NCBI RefSeq assembly: GCF_016889705.1
Contig: NZ_CP069526.1
Coordinates: 8,088,001 to 8,152,000, forward strand
Length of the DNA: 64,000 bases
DNA from: Amycolatopsis sp. FDAARGOS 1241
Lineage (GTDB): Bacteria > Actinomycetota > Actinomycetes > Mycobacteriales > Pseudonocardiaceae
Direction: 5' to 3'
Part shown: positions 27,377 to 35,948 of the stretch, piece by piece
Position numbering within the stretch: the stretch's first letter is position 1
Layout: every line of letters begins with the position of its first letter
Translations under genes and position numbers: made by a program
Notes under the pieces: model-generated
Databases searched by the model: none
Told to the model about the DNA's origin: nothing
Seen by the model: the letters and a program-made list of their open reading frames with translations, nothing else

Positions 27377-29089
27377 TCAGCTGACCGGCTCGATGATCCC
27401 GGAGCGGGCCTCCGGCGCGGCCGCCCGCAGCGCGTCGGCCGACTCGTCCGTCGGCTGCGACTGCGACTCGCGCTCGGCCTCCACGCGTGCGGTGTAGACA
27501 TCCACTTCGCGCTTGATCGTCTCGGCCGACCAGCCCAGCACCTCACCGACCAGCCGCGCGACCTGGTCGGCGCAGTCGACGCCGCGGTGGGCGTACTCGA
27601 TCGAGATGCGCGTGCGCCGGGCGAGCACGTCCTCCAGGTGCAGCGCGCCTTCGTGGCTCGCGGCGTACACGACCTCGACACCGAGGTAGTCGGGCGCCGA
27701 CTCGATCGGCTTGAGCAGCTCCGGCTTGCCGTCGGCCAGCGCGAGGACCTCGTGGACGAGCGAGCCGTAGCGGTCGAGCAGGTGCCGCACGCGGTACGGG
27801 TGCAGCCCGTGCTCCGCGGCCAGGTGGTCGGCCTGGTTGACCAGCGCGTGGTAACCGTCGGCGCCGAGCAGCGGCACCTTGTCCGTGATGGACGACGGCG
27901 GCCGGCCGGGCAGGTCGACCACGGCGGCGTCGACGGCGTCGGCCGCCATCACGCGGTACGTCGTGTACTTGCCGCCCGCGATCGCGACCAGACCCGGCGC
28001 CACCCGTGCGACGGCGTGCTCGCGCGAGAGCTTCGACGTCTCCTCGCTCTCGCCCGCCAGCAGCGGGCGCAGGCCCGCGTACACGCCTTCGATGTCGTCG
28101 TGCGTGAGCGGCGTCGCGAGCACCGAGTTCACGTGCTCGAGGAGGTAGTCGATGTCGTGCTTCGTCGCGGCCGGGTGGGCCAGGTCGAGGTGCCAGTCGG
28201 TGTCAGTGGTCCCGACGATCCAGTGGTTGCGCCACGGGACGACGAACAGGACGGATTTTTCAGTGCGCAGGATCAGTCCCGATTCCGAAACGATCCGGTC
28301 ACGCGGCACCACGATGTGCACACCCTTGCTCGCGCGCACCCGGAACCGGCCGCGCCCGCCGGACAGGCGCTGCAGCTCGTCGGTCCACACGCCTGTGCAG
28401 TTGATCACCGCACCGGCCTGGACCTCCGTCTCACGCCCGTCCTCCACGTCGCGCACGCGCACGCCCGAGATGCGGTCGGCCTCGCGCAGGAACCCGACCA
28501 CCTGCGTCGACATCCGCACGACCGCGCCGTAGTGCGCAGCGGTGCGGGCGACGGTCATGGTGTGGCGGGCGTCGTCGGACTGGGCGTCGTAGTACCGGAT
28601 GCCCCCGATGAGCGCCGACCTTTTCAACGCGGGCACCATCCGCAATGCACCCGCACGGGTGAGGTGCTTCTGCCCGGGCACGGACCGCGCGCCGCCCATC
28701 GTGTCGTACATCAGCAGGCCCGTCGCGGTGTACGGGCGTTCCCAGACCCGGTGGGTCAGCGGGTACAGGAAGCTCACCGGTTTGACCAGGTGCGGCGCGA
28801 TCGTGGTCAGCATCAGCTCTCGCTCGTGGAGCGCTTCGCGCACGAGCCCGAACTCGAGCTGCTCCAGGTAGCGAAGCCCGCCGTGGAAGAGTTTGCTCGA
28901 CCGGCTCGACGTGCCGGACGCCAGGTCACGGGCCTCGATGAGCGCGACGCGCAGGCCACGTGTCGACGCGTCGAGCGCGGTCCCGGCGCCCACGACGCCG
29001 CCGCCGATGACGACCAGGTCGAAAGTCTCCTTGCCGAGGCGCTCCCAGGCTTCCTCACGCGCCGCCGGCCCCAGTTTCGCTTCCGTCAC
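27377..29089 (-). CDS. glpD: glycerol-3-phosphate dehydrogenase (FAD, respiratory)
   Basis: A 570-residue membrane-associated flavoenzyme that oxidises glycerol 3-phosphate to dihydroxyacetone phosphate and passes electrons to quinone. The FAD-binding start is clear (LVVIGGGVVGAGTALDASTRG), followed by SGTSSRSSKLFHGGLRYLE, the conserved YYDAQSDDARHTMTVARTA, GVWTDELQ and VGTTDTDW; the C-terminal DAO_C domain has AVVYAASHEGALHLEDVLARRTRI. Start GTG 29089 has AAGGAGGG nine bases upstream. Divergent from glpFK across a 154-base region with two palindromes. Together they take glycerol to triose phosphate. Confidence 0.95.
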   Translation of the reverse strand: MTEAKLGPAAREEAWERLGKETFDLVVIGGGVVGAGTALDASTRGLRVALIEARDLASGTSSRSSKLFHGGLRYLEQLEFGLVREALHERELMLTTIAPHLVKPVSFLYPLTHRVWERPYTATGLLMYDTMGGARSVPGQKHLTRAGALRMVPALKRSALIGGIRYYDAQSDDARHTMTVARTAAHYGAVVRMSTQVVGFLREADRISGVRVRDVEDGRETEVQAGAVINCTGVWTDELQRLSGGRGRFRVRASKGVHIVVPRDRIVSESGLILRTEKSVLFVVPWRNHWIVGTTDTDWHLDLAHPAATKHDIDYLLEHVNSVLATPLTHDDIEGVYAGLRPLLAGESEETSKLSREHAVARVAPGLVAIAGGKYTTYRVMAADAVDAAVVDLPGRPPSSITDKVPLLGADGYHALVNQADHLAAEHGLHPYRVRHLLDRYGSLVHEVLALADGKPELLKPIESAPDYLGVEVVYAASHEGALHLEDVLARRTRISIEYAHRGVDCADQVARLVGEVLGWSAETIKREVDVYTARVEAERESQSQPTDESADALRAAAPEARSGIIEPVS

Positions 29090-29142
29090 AGCGGCTGCCC
29101 TCCTTGCGACTCGCTGTTGTGCACACCCCCAGCATCGCACGA

Positions 29143-29184
29143 GGACCGAGCGGTCCGCCCGGCCGGAAACTTGTCCGTTCCGGC
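29143..29184. promoter_or_regulatory. palindromes in the glpD/glpF divergent promoter region
   Basis: GGACCG-AG-CGGTCC (29143-29156) and GCCGGAA-N9-TTCCGGC (29162-29184), 7-bp arms, lie between the divergent starts. They are candidates for the binding site of a glycerol regulator; no such regulator gene is in the window. Confidence 0.45.
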
Positions 29185-29243
29185 GAGGCGGCGCAGCATG
29201 GTAGATCTCGGCGCAAGGAAGCGTCGAATTGAGAGGGGCAGCG

Positions 29244-30191
29244 ATGAGCGAACAAAACTCTCAAAGGTCAACCGCCTTGAGCCGGTTGCGCTCGAACATC
29301 GGCGGCGAGATGCTCGCCGAGTTCCTGGGGACCGCCATCATCATCCTGCTCGGCTGCGGCTCGGTCGCGGTCGCAGTGGTGGGCTTGCCCGGTTCCGGTC
29401 GGCAGTCAGTCGCGTTCGGTGCGGGTAACTGGCTGATCATCGCCTTCGGCTGGGGCTTCGCCGTGATGTTCGCGGTCTACGTGTCCGCCGGCGTCAGCGG
29501 CGCGCACCTGAACCCGGCCGTCACGCTGGCGTTCGCCGTCCGGCGGAAGTTCGAGTGGGCGAAGGTGGTGCCGTACTGGTTCGCCCAGGTCGTCGGCGCA
29601 CTGGCCGGGGCCGCGGTGGTCTACGCGGTGTACCACGACGCCATCAACGTCTTCAACGCCACGCAGACCCCACCACTGTCCCGACCGGACTCATTGGCCA
29701 CGTTCTCCATCTTCGCGACCTTCCCGGCGGAGTACTTCGGCGGCGGGGTGTGGGGACCGCTGCTCGACCAGATCGTCGGTACGGCGATCCTCGTCGGGCT
29801 CATCGCCGGTTTGATCGACTCCCGGAACAACGCACCCCAGAGCAACACGGGGCCGTTCCTGATCGGCTTCGTGGTGGTGGGGATCGGGCTTTCCTACGGG
29901 ACCAACGCGGGTTACGCCATCAACCCGGCGCGTGACCTCGGACCGAGGCTGATGACCCTGTTCGAAGGGTGGGGGAACAAGGCGTTCCCCGGCAACGGAG
30001 CCTGGTTCAGCAACTACTGGTGGATCCCGATTGCCGGTCCGCTCATCGGTGGCGTGGTCGGCATCCTGATCTACGACCTGCTCGTCGGCCAGGTCCTCAC
30101 GGCCCGCGAAAAGGCGGGTGAATTCCTGCCGGAGCCGGGCCGGGTCCCGGAACGGGAGTCGGCGGAGAGCCAGCGGACGGCCGCGGAATGA
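29244..30191 (+). CDS. glpF: glycerol uptake facilitator (MIP/aquaglyceroporin)
   Basis: A 315-residue channel with six membrane spans and the two NPA half-helices: [13 protein letters not shown] and [13 protein letters not shown]. The Asp after the second NPAR (NPARD) is the mark of glycerol-conducting members. The loop [28 protein letters not shown] is longer than in water-only aquaporins. Start ATG 29244 has GAGAGGGG upstream. First gene of the glpF-glpK operon, 49 bases before glpK. Confidence 0.93.
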   Translation: MSEQNSQRSTALSRLRSNIGGEMLAEFLGTAIIILLGCGSVAVAVVGLPGSGRQSVAFGAGNWLIIAFGWGFAVMFAVYVSAGVSGAHLNPAVTLAFAVRRKFEWAKVVPYWFAQVVGALAGAAVVYAVYHDAINVFNATQTPPLSRPDSLATFSIFATFPAEYFGGGVWGPLLDQIVGTAILVGLIAGLIDSRNNAPQSNTGPFLIGFVVVGIGLSYGTNAGYAINPARDLGPRLMTLFEGWGNKAFPGNGAWFSNYWWIPIAGPLIGGVVGILIYDLLVGQVLTAREKAGEFLPEPGRVPERESAESQRTAAE

Positions 30192-30240
30192 ACCGCAAGA
30201 TCACCGTTTCGGCGTATTTCGCCAGAGCGAGGGGATGACC

Positions 30241-31749
30241 ATGACCTCTTACGTCGCCGCCATCGATCAGGGCACCACGTCGACGCGATGCATGATCTTC
30301 GACCATTCGGGCCGCGTCGTGGCCTCGGACCAGCGCGAGCACGAGCAGATCTTCCCGAAGGCCGGCTGGGTCGAGCACAACGCCGAAGAGATCTGGGAGA
30401 ACACCCGCGCGGTCGCCGCGGGTGCGCTCGCGAAGGCGGATCTGCACACGCGCGACGTCGTCGCCGTCGGCATCACCAACCAGCGCGAGACGACGCTGGT
30501 GTGGGACAAGAACACCGGCAAGCCGGTGTACAACGCGATCGTCTGGCAGGACACGCGCACCGACCGGATCATCGCCGACCTCGGCGCGCTCGGCGGTGGG
30601 CAGGAGCGCTACCGCGCGAAAACCGGCCTCCCGCTAGCGACGTACTTCTCCGGCCCGAAGATCAAGTGGATCCTCGACAACGTCGACGGCGCCCGCGCCA
30701 AGGCCGAGGCCGGTGACCTGCTGTTCGGGAACATGGACACCTGGGTGCTGTGGAACGTGACAGGCGGCGCCGACGGCGGCGTGCACGTCACCGACCCGAC
30801 CAACGCGTCGCGCACCCTGCTCATGGACCTCGACACGCTGCACTGGGACGAGGGGATCGCCTCGGACATGGGCATCCCGGTGTCGATGCTGCCCGAGATC
30901 CGCTCGTCGTCGGAGGTGTACGGCAAGGTCCGGGAGAAGGGCGCGCTCGCGGACGTGCCCATCGCGGGCATCCTGGGCGACCAGCAGGCCGCGACGTTCG
31001 GGCAGGCGTGCCTGTCCCCGGGCGAGGCCAAGAACACCTACGGCACCGGCAACTTCGTGCTGCTGAACACCGGCACGGAGAAGGTGATGTCGGAGAACGG
31101 CCTCCTGACCACCGTCTGCTACAAGATCGGCTCCAACGACACGGTGTACGCGCTCGAAGGCTCGATCGCCGTCACGGGTTCACTCGTGCAGTGGCTGCGC
31201 GACAACCTGGGCATGATCTCGTCGGCCGCGGAGATCGAAGAGCACGCCCGCCAGGTCGAGGACAACGGCGGTGCGTACTTCGTGCCGGCGTTCTCGGGTC
31301 TGTTCGCGCCCTACTGGCGCTCCGACGCCCGTGGCGCGATCGTGGGCCTGACGCGGTTCGTCAACAAGGGACACCTGGCCCGCGCGGTGCTCGAGGCGAC
31401 GGCGTTCCAGTCGCGTGAGGTCATCGACGCGATGAACGCCGACTCCGGCGTGCCGCTGAAGTCGCTGAAGGTCGACGGCGGCATGGTCGTGAACGAGCTG
31501 CTCATGCAGTTCCAGGCGGACATCCTCGGTGTGCCGGTGATCCGGCCGGTGGTGGCCGAGACCACGGCACTGGGCGCCGCCTACGCCGCCGGCCTGGCCG
31601 TCGGGTTCTGGAAGTCCGAGGAAGACATCCGCACCAACTGGGCGCAGGACAAGCAGTGGGATCCGAACATGGACGAGGCCCGCCGCGAGGCCGAGTACCG
31701 CAACTGGAAGAAGGCGGTGACGAAGACCTTCGACTGGGTCACCGACTGA
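30241..31749 (+). CDS. glpK: glycerol kinase
   Basis: A 502-residue FGGY kinase that phosphorylates glycerol with ATP. N-terminal [18 protein letters not shown], the glycerol-contact region [21 protein letters not shown], the [17 protein letters not shown] stretch, [27 protein letters not shown], and C-terminal [19 protein letters not shown] are all as expected. ATG 30241 is preceded by AGGGG; ATG 30235 two codons before is possible. A hairpin terminator follows at 31766. Confidence 0.96.
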   Translation: MTSYVAAIDQGTTSTRCMIFDHSGRVVASDQREHEQIFPKAGWVEHNAEEIWENTRAVAAGALAKADLHTRDVVAVGITNQRETTLVWDKNTGKPVYNAIVWQDTRTDRIIADLGALGGGQERYRAKTGLPLATYFSGPKIKWILDNVDGARAKAEAGDLLFGNMDTWVLWNVTGGADGGVHVTDPTNASRTLLMDLDTLHWDEGIASDMGIPVSMLPEIRSSSEVYGKVREKGALADVPIAGILGDQQAATFGQACLSPGEAKNTYGTGNFVLLNTGTEKVMSENGLLTTVCYKIGSNDTVYALEGSIAVTGSLVQWLRDNLGMISSAAEIEEHARQVEDNGGAYFVPAFSGLFAPYWRSDARGAIVGLTRFVNKGHLARAVLEATAFQSREVIDAMNADSGVPLKSLKVDGGMVVNELLMQFQADILGVPVIRPVVAETTALGAAYAAGLAVGFWKSEEDIRTNWAQDKQWDPNMDEARREAEYRNWKKAVTKTFDWVTD

Positions 31750-31765
31750 GCCCGGTTTTCCGGTT

Positions 31766-31796
31766 CGGCCCCGCTCGGACACTCCGGGCGGGGCCG
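31766..31796 (+). terminator. hairpin terminator after glpK
   Basis: CGGCCCCGC (31766-31774) pairs with GCGGGGCCG (31788-31796), 17 bases after the glpK stop, followed by TTCGCATTT. Confidence 0.7.
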
Positions 31797-31856
31797 TTCG
31801 CATTTCCGAACAATGGTGCGGGGTTTCGGAGTAATGTCGGTTTTACATTCAGTATC

Positions 31857-31926
31857 GTGAATGGATGTTCACTCATGTGACACTTTCCGTGGGTTGACTC
31901 GAAAATCGTCGCCGAGGTCTTGACCT
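31857..31926 (+). promoter_or_regulatory. promoter region of the PL7 lyase gene
   Basis: A locally AT-richer stretch carries GTGAA-N6-TTCAC (31857-31872), a -35-like TTGACT (31894-31899) and the palindrome AGGTC-TT-GACCT (31915-31926), upstream of the ATG at 31990. These are likely regulator sites for a substrate-induced secreted enzyme; no -10 is obvious. Confidence 0.4.
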
Positions 31927-31989
31927 TCTTGGTTCAGACCACACACACTGTGCTCGCCAGAACCTCCTCCGTCCCCAAACTGGAGAACC

Positions 31990-32766
31990 ATGCCCACCAT
32001 TCGTGTGGCGCGGGCTGTCGCCTGCTCGGTCGCGCTGGGAACAGCTGTCTGCCAAGGCGTGCCGGCGTCCGCGGCGGCCGCGCTGGAACCCGGTGCGCCG
32101 CCCGGGTCGAACTTCGACCTCTCGGTGTGGGAACTGCAGGAACCCACGGGTTCCCCCGGCAGCCCCACCACGATCTCCCCGTCGCGTCTCGAGGGCGGTT
32201 ACACGGACAAGTACTTCTACACCGACTCCGGCGACGGTTCCATGACCTTCTGGGACCCCGAAAACGGTGTCACCACCCCGAACTCCAGCTACTCGCGCTC
32301 CGAACTGCGCGAGATGACGTCCTCGGGCAAGGCCGCCGCCTGGGCCGTGTCCGGCACGCACAAGCTGACCGCGAGCGTGAAGGTCACCGAGGTCCCCGAC
32401 CACGTCTGCGTCGGCCAGATCCACCTCGCCGAAGGCAGCGGTTCGACGAAGCCACTGGTGGAGCTGTACTACTACAGCAACGGTGACATCAAGGCCGGAA
32501 TCGAGAACTCACCCAGCGGCGGGCAGACGCAGCATTCCCTCGCCAACGTGCCGTTGAACACGAAATGGTCTTACACGATCAGCCTCACCGGCGGGAACAC
32601 GATCGGGGTGACGGTGAACGGGAAGACGTCGTCGTTCCCGATGCCGTCGTCGTTCAAGAGTTATCCGATGTACTTCAAGGCCGGGGATTACGACCAGTCG
32701 AGCGGGAGCAGTTCGACGGTGGGGGCTCGGGTGCACTTCTATTCGTTGGCTGTTTCGCACGGCTGA
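31990..32766 (+). CDS. secreted polysaccharide lyase family 7 (alginate lyase)
   Basis: A 258-residue exported enzyme. Residues 1-30 are a signal peptide ending in Ala-rich sequence. The mature part is a single PL7 jelly roll with all three family motifs: RSELRE (103-108), QIH (143-145) and YFKAGDYDQ (228-236), which carry the catalytic Arg, Gln, His and Tyr. Reaction: beta-elimination of alginate (or a related uronate polymer), releasing unsaturated oligosaccharides outside the cell. QIH rather than QVH is, by family knowledge, linked to guluronate-containing substrate. There is no carbohydrate-binding module. No oligo-alginate lyase or transporter lies nearby. A long hairpin follows. Confidence 0.9.
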   Translation: MPTIRVARAVACSVALGTAVCQGVPASAAAALEPGAPPGSNFDLSVWELQEPTGSPGSPTTISPSRLEGGYTDKYFYTDSGDGSMTFWDPENGVTTPNSSYSRSELREMTSSGKAAAWAVSGTHKLTASVKVTEVPDHVCVGQIHLAEGSGSTKPLVELYYYSNGDIKAGIENSPSGGQTQHSLANVPLNTKWSYTISLTGGNTIGVTVNGKTSSFPMPSSFKSYPMYFKAGDYDQSSGSSSTVGARVHFYSLAVSHG

Positions 32767-32788
32767 AATGTGAATTTCAGACGGGGCA

Positions 32789-32832
32789 GCATCCCGAAGC
32801 CCGAGCGTCAGGAAGGCTTCGTATCGGGATGC
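32789..32832. terminator. long hairpin between PL7 gene and VOC gene
   Basis: GCATCCCGAAGCC (32789-32801) pairs with 32815-32832, which has the complement with a four-base bulge. No T-run. It lies 22 bases after the lyase stop. The next 170 bases up to the convergent gene stop at 33006 hold no gene. Confidence 0.6.
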
Positions 32833-33005
32833 GGGGTGGGGGGGTGGCTGCTTCCCTCGGTGAGGTCACCACGCCATGGGCTTGCCGCCGAGAGGTGTCT
32901 GCTCACCGGGTCCGTGCCGGCCCGCCCGGCCGGCCGACGCGTGTCCAGCCGGGCGGGAAGCCATGCCTGCACCCCGGATTCCTGGTGGCCGAAACCGGCT
33001 CCGTC

Positions 33006-33803
33006 TCAGGCGCCCCAGCCCTCCTGCGTGCCCGACTGTTCGTTGGGTGCCATCAGCTGGAAGCCGGCGCCCTGGTTGTCCTTCGCCATGAGCATGCGGC
33101 CGAAGGGCGTGTCGACGGGGGCCGAGACGACCGTGCCGCCCAGTTCGGGGATGCGGGCGGCGGCCGCGTCGGCGTCGGCGGTCCAGAAGTAGAGCATCCA
33201 GCCGGGCTCGTAGTCGGTGCCGGTGGCTTGGCCGAGGCCGCCGACCGGGCGGCCGTCGACGTCCAGCGTGGCGTAGGTGAACTCCTCGTTGGACATATCG
33301 CCGAAGGAGTAGCCGAAGACGTCGCCGTAGAAGGCCTTCGCGGTGGCGTAGTCGCGGGACATGCACTCGTTCCACGCCAGCGCGCCGGGCGCCAGGGTGA
33401 CCTGGGTGCCGAAGTGGCGGCCGGCCTGCCACAGGCCGAAGGCGGCGCCCGTCGGGTCGGTGGCGATGGCCATGCGGCCTTCCTCCATGACGTCCATCGG
33501 CGGCGCCACGATCCGGCCGCCCGCCTCGATGATCGCGGCCACCGCTTTGTCCACATCGGACACGCCGAGGTACGTGGTCCACACGGCCGGCATGCCCTTC
33601 TGTCCAGGCGGGGTCTCCCCCACCCCGGCCACCGGCCGCCCGGCCAGCTGCGCCATCCCGTAGAACCCGGTTTCGGCGCCGCCGAACTGGATGTCCCAGC
33701 CCAGCAGCGACTGGTAGAACTGCGCTGCCGCGGTGCGGTCGGGCACCATCAGGTCGACCCAGCACGGCGTGCCATCGGGCCAGCGTTCGTCGCGGAACAA
33801 CAT
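33006..33803 (-). CDS. VOC family protein, two glyoxalase-like domains
   Basis: A 265-residue protein made of two vicinal-oxygen-chelate modules. The first starts PCWVDLMVPDRTAAAQFYQSLLGWDIQFGG, the second WNECMSRDYATAKAFYGDVFGYSF, each ending in a D-x-x-GAxF-type strand (ATDPTGAAFGLWQ, AKDNQGAGFQLM). This is the arrangement of actinobacterial proteins often annotated as 27 kDa antigen Cfp30B-like or hydroxylase. A metal-binding His is not clear in either half, so catalysis is uncertain. Probably cytoplasmic. Confidence 0.82.
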   Translation of the reverse strand: MLFRDERWPDGTPCWVDLMVPDRTAAAQFYQSLLGWDIQFGGAETGFYGMAQLAGRPVAGVGETPPGQKGMPAVWTTYLGVSDVDKAVAAIIEAGGRIVAPPMDVMEEGRMAIATDPTGAAFGLWQAGRHFGTQVTLAPGALAWNECMSRDYATAKAFYGDVFGYSFGDMSNEEFTYATLDVDGRPVGGLGQATGTDYEPGWMLYFWTADADAAAARIPELGGTVVSAPVDTPFGRMLMAKDNQGAGFQLMAPNEQSGTQEGWGA

Positions 33804-33890
33804 CTGCGCTCCCCATCGTCGGTTGTGTCAGCGGTCACAGTCTTGCACCGGCCACCGACAAAACCGCGAACTACCACGAAGGGGCCGCGA

Positions 33891-34487
33891 TCAGTGACCG
33901 TCCGCGACGAGCCGCGCGTAAACGATCACGTTGTCCAGGTAGTTGTGGGCCGACCGGTCGAACGCGCCACCGCACGTGATCAACCGCAGCTCTGCGTCCG
34001 ACGTGTCGCCGTAGACCGCGTCGCTCGGGAACACGTCCTTCGGCACCTGGTCCACCTTGGTCACCTCGAACCGCGCCGTGGTGCCGTCCGCCCGGGCCAC
34101 GGACACATCGTCGCCCGGCGCCAGTTCCTTGAGGCGGTAGAAGATCCCCTTCTGTTTGTTGCCGTCAACGTGCCCGAGCACCACGGCGGGCCCGCGCTCA
34201 CCCGGCGTCGGCGAATACTCGTACCAGCCGGCCTGCAACGGAGTGCTGACCGGCGGCACCTGCACGGTGTGATCGGCATTGAGCCCCAGCGGCATGAGCG
34301 TCGAGTGCGCACCGATCTTCGGGATGTCCAGCGAAACCGGCTTCGACTTCGGCATCGCGCTCGACGCCGGCGCCGGCAGCACCACGGAGTGCGGCGGCGC
34401 GGACTGCGCAACGTCCGCCGGCGTGGCACAACCCCCGAGTACCGCCGCAGCGGCGAGCGCCCCCACGGCGAGCGTCTTCCTGATCAC
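33891..34487 (-). CDS. class F sortase (lipoprotein-like N-terminus)
   Basis: A 198-residue transpeptidase. GTG 34487 has GGGGGAG upstream. Residues 1-20 are a lipoprotein signal with lipobox LGGC (Cys20), then a Pro/Ala linker. The sortase barrel shows the catalytic set: His106 in VVLGHVDG, Cys172 in LITCGGAF and Arg178 in FDRSAHNYLDNVIVYA. Class F sortases in actinobacteria cleave an LPxTG-like signal and join the protein to the wall. Just upstream on the same strand is a broken gene with a VPVGAPQTGG-type ending, and beyond it a secreted relative, so the enzyme may have lost its local substrates. Confidence 0.9.
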   Translation of the reverse strand: MIRKTLAVGALAAAAVLGGCATPADVAQSAPPHSVVLPAPASSAMPKSKPVSLDIPKIGAHSTLMPLGLNADHTVQVPPVSTPLQAGWYEYSPTPGERGPAVVLGHVDGNKQKGIFYRLKELAPGDDVSVARADGTTARFEVTKVDQVPKDVFPSDAVYGDTSDAELRLITCGGAFDRSAHNYLDNVIVYARLVADGH

Positions 34488-34580
34488 GACTCCCCCTTCG
34501 AGTCCCGGGGTGGCCTCCACCCAACCAGGTGACGGACCGCGGTCGCCGGAGGGACCGCCGAGCCCCTCCGGCGGTTCCCG

Positions 34581-34960
34581 TCAGCCGCGCACGCGCCGCC
34601 GCACCAGCACGGCCCTGGCCCCGCCCGCGGCGAGGACGCCATCGCACCCGCGGCCGGCCCGGGCCCGGACGACGAGTCGTCGACGGGACCGTCCGTGCCA
34701 CCCGTCTGCGGCGCCCCCACCCGGCACCTTCGAGACCTGCTTCGCCGGCGCCGCGACTGCGGCCTTGGGCGGCAGCACCGTGAAGCTTTGCGTGGCCTTC
34801 ACCTCACCGCAGACGAACCTGACCGCGTACGGCTTCGAGCTCTTGTTCACGTGGCCCAGCGCCTGGTGCCCGGGGCCCTCCGGACAGCCACCGACGGCTC
34901 AGCGCTTACCCGAATCCAGCACCGATGTCCACTCCTGCCCGACCTGGTCCACAGTCCCCG
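34581..34960 (-). pseudogene. broken cell-wall-anchored protein with sorting-like C-terminus
   Basis: Reading on the minus strand from about 34960: VDQVGQEWTSVLDSGKR, an in-frame TGA (34899-34901), then CPEGPGHQALGHVNKSSKPY, AVRFVCGEVKATQSFTVL and AAVAAPAKQVSKVP. Removing one G near 34713-34724 continues as VPVGAPQTGGTDGPVDD, and a second shift near 34630-34645 leads to LAAGGARAVLVRRRVRG and a stop at 34581. A V-P-x-G-A-x-x-T-G motif, a small-residue stretch and an Arg tail are the layout of an actinobacterial sortase signal. One stop and two frameshifts make it a pseudogene. The 5' end is not defined; it could reach 35288 in the same frame. Confidence 0.62.
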
Positions 34961-35337
34961 GGCAGTTGTGGACAGTTCGGCCACCACCTGCGCATCTCGC
35001 CGAATTTGTCGGGGCTGGCCGATAGAATGGACGCGGGGACGCCCCCCTTGGGAGGGCGGGGGCTTGTCCGGCGAAGGCATGTCCAGCGAAGGCTGGGGCG
35101 TGCACAGGACCCGGCCCGATTCGGAATCCAACGCCCGCAGTGAACGGCCGGCGCAGTAGCCGATGGACGCCATGCGGCGCACGCGGGGACCGTTCGGACG
35201 GTGCGGCGGAGACGGCGCTCCCACAGCCCCCGCGTGCGCCCCGTCTCCGCGGTCCCGATGAGCGCGCCACCAAGCCTGCGCAGGGCACCGGCGAGGTAAC
35301 GATCGAGACACAGCGGGAGCTCGCTCACTCGCACACG

Positions 35338-35368
35338 AAAAAGCCGCCGGGAACGATTCCCGCGGCTT
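35338..35368 (-). terminator. rho-independent terminator of the secreted-protein gene
   Basis: On the minus strand AAGCCGCGGGAA pairs (one bulged C) with TTCCCGGCGGCTT around a three-base loop and runs into TTTTT (A-run 35338-35342 on the plus strand), 26 bases after the stop at 35394. One of the clearest intrinsic terminators here. Confidence 0.82.
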
Positions 35369-35393
35369 GTAATCATGATCGTGTTCGCCGGCG

Positions 35394-35891
35394 CTATTCG
35401 GCGAGGCTTCCGTCCCCGGCTTTCGCCGCGCCCGAGGGCACTTCGGCCACTTGGGCTGCGGGCACGGAGAACGTGGTGCTGTAGGTCTTCCCGCCGCACG
35501 ACACCGTGAGCGGGTACGCGCCCGCAGCCGTGCCCGGCGCCAGTTCGGCGCGGGCGCTCACCGTCGCCTGGACGCCGATGAACGGGCCGAAGTCGTAGCT
35601 GGCGAACGTCAACACGGGCGAGCTGAACGTGGTCGAACCGGCCTTGGCGCCCGGACAGTCGGCGAGCGCGACGTTCGCTTCGCCGCGCTGGTACTTGTCG
35701 ACCATGCCGTGCAGCACCGCCGTGTCCTGGTTCAGCTGAACGGTCACGGCCGGGGCCGGCTGCGCCGGCGCGGCGGCCGGGCCGCCGGTCGCCGCCACCG
35801 CTTGACCGGCCACCGCGACCGTCCCGATCGCCACCGCCGCAACGAAAACCGCCCTCTTGCGCACCCTCGGCCCCTTGTCCCGCGTCGCCAT
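35394..35891 (-). CDS. secreted hypothetical protein related to the adjacent sortase-substrate remnant
   Basis: A 165-residue exported protein. A signal peptide spans about residues 10-33 (KRAVFVAAVAIGTVAVAGQAVAATG). A beta-rich domain follows with two Cys (LADCPGAKAG and TVSCGGKTY), probably a disulfide. The end, YPLTVSCGGKTYSTTFSV then QVAEVPSGAAKAGDGSLAE, lines up with YAVRFVCG-x-x-KATQSFTV and QVSKVPVGAPQTGG of the broken neighbour, but it stops before any membrane helix and has Lys-Ala where the motif has Gln-Thr. So it looks like a sorting-signal protein truncated to a free secreted form (inference). ATG 35891 is preferred over an upstream start. Confidence 0.72.
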   Translation of the reverse strand: MATRDKGPRVRKRAVFVAAVAIGTVAVAGQAVAATGGPAAAPAQPAPAVTVQLNQDTAVLHGMVDKYQRGEANVALADCPGAKAGSTTFSSPVLTFASYDFGPFIGVQATVSARAELAPGTAAGAYPLTVSCGGKTYSTTFSVPAAQVAEVPSGAAKAGDGSLAE

Positions 35892-35948
35892 CAGCCTGTC
35901 ACCGCACAAGACGCGGCGCACCGCACCGGGTTGCGCGGAAAGGGAAAA

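Noticed and set aside
27587..29428. A 613-codon plus-strand frame opposite glpD
   Set aside because: glpD has full family motifs on the other strand; this frame has none.
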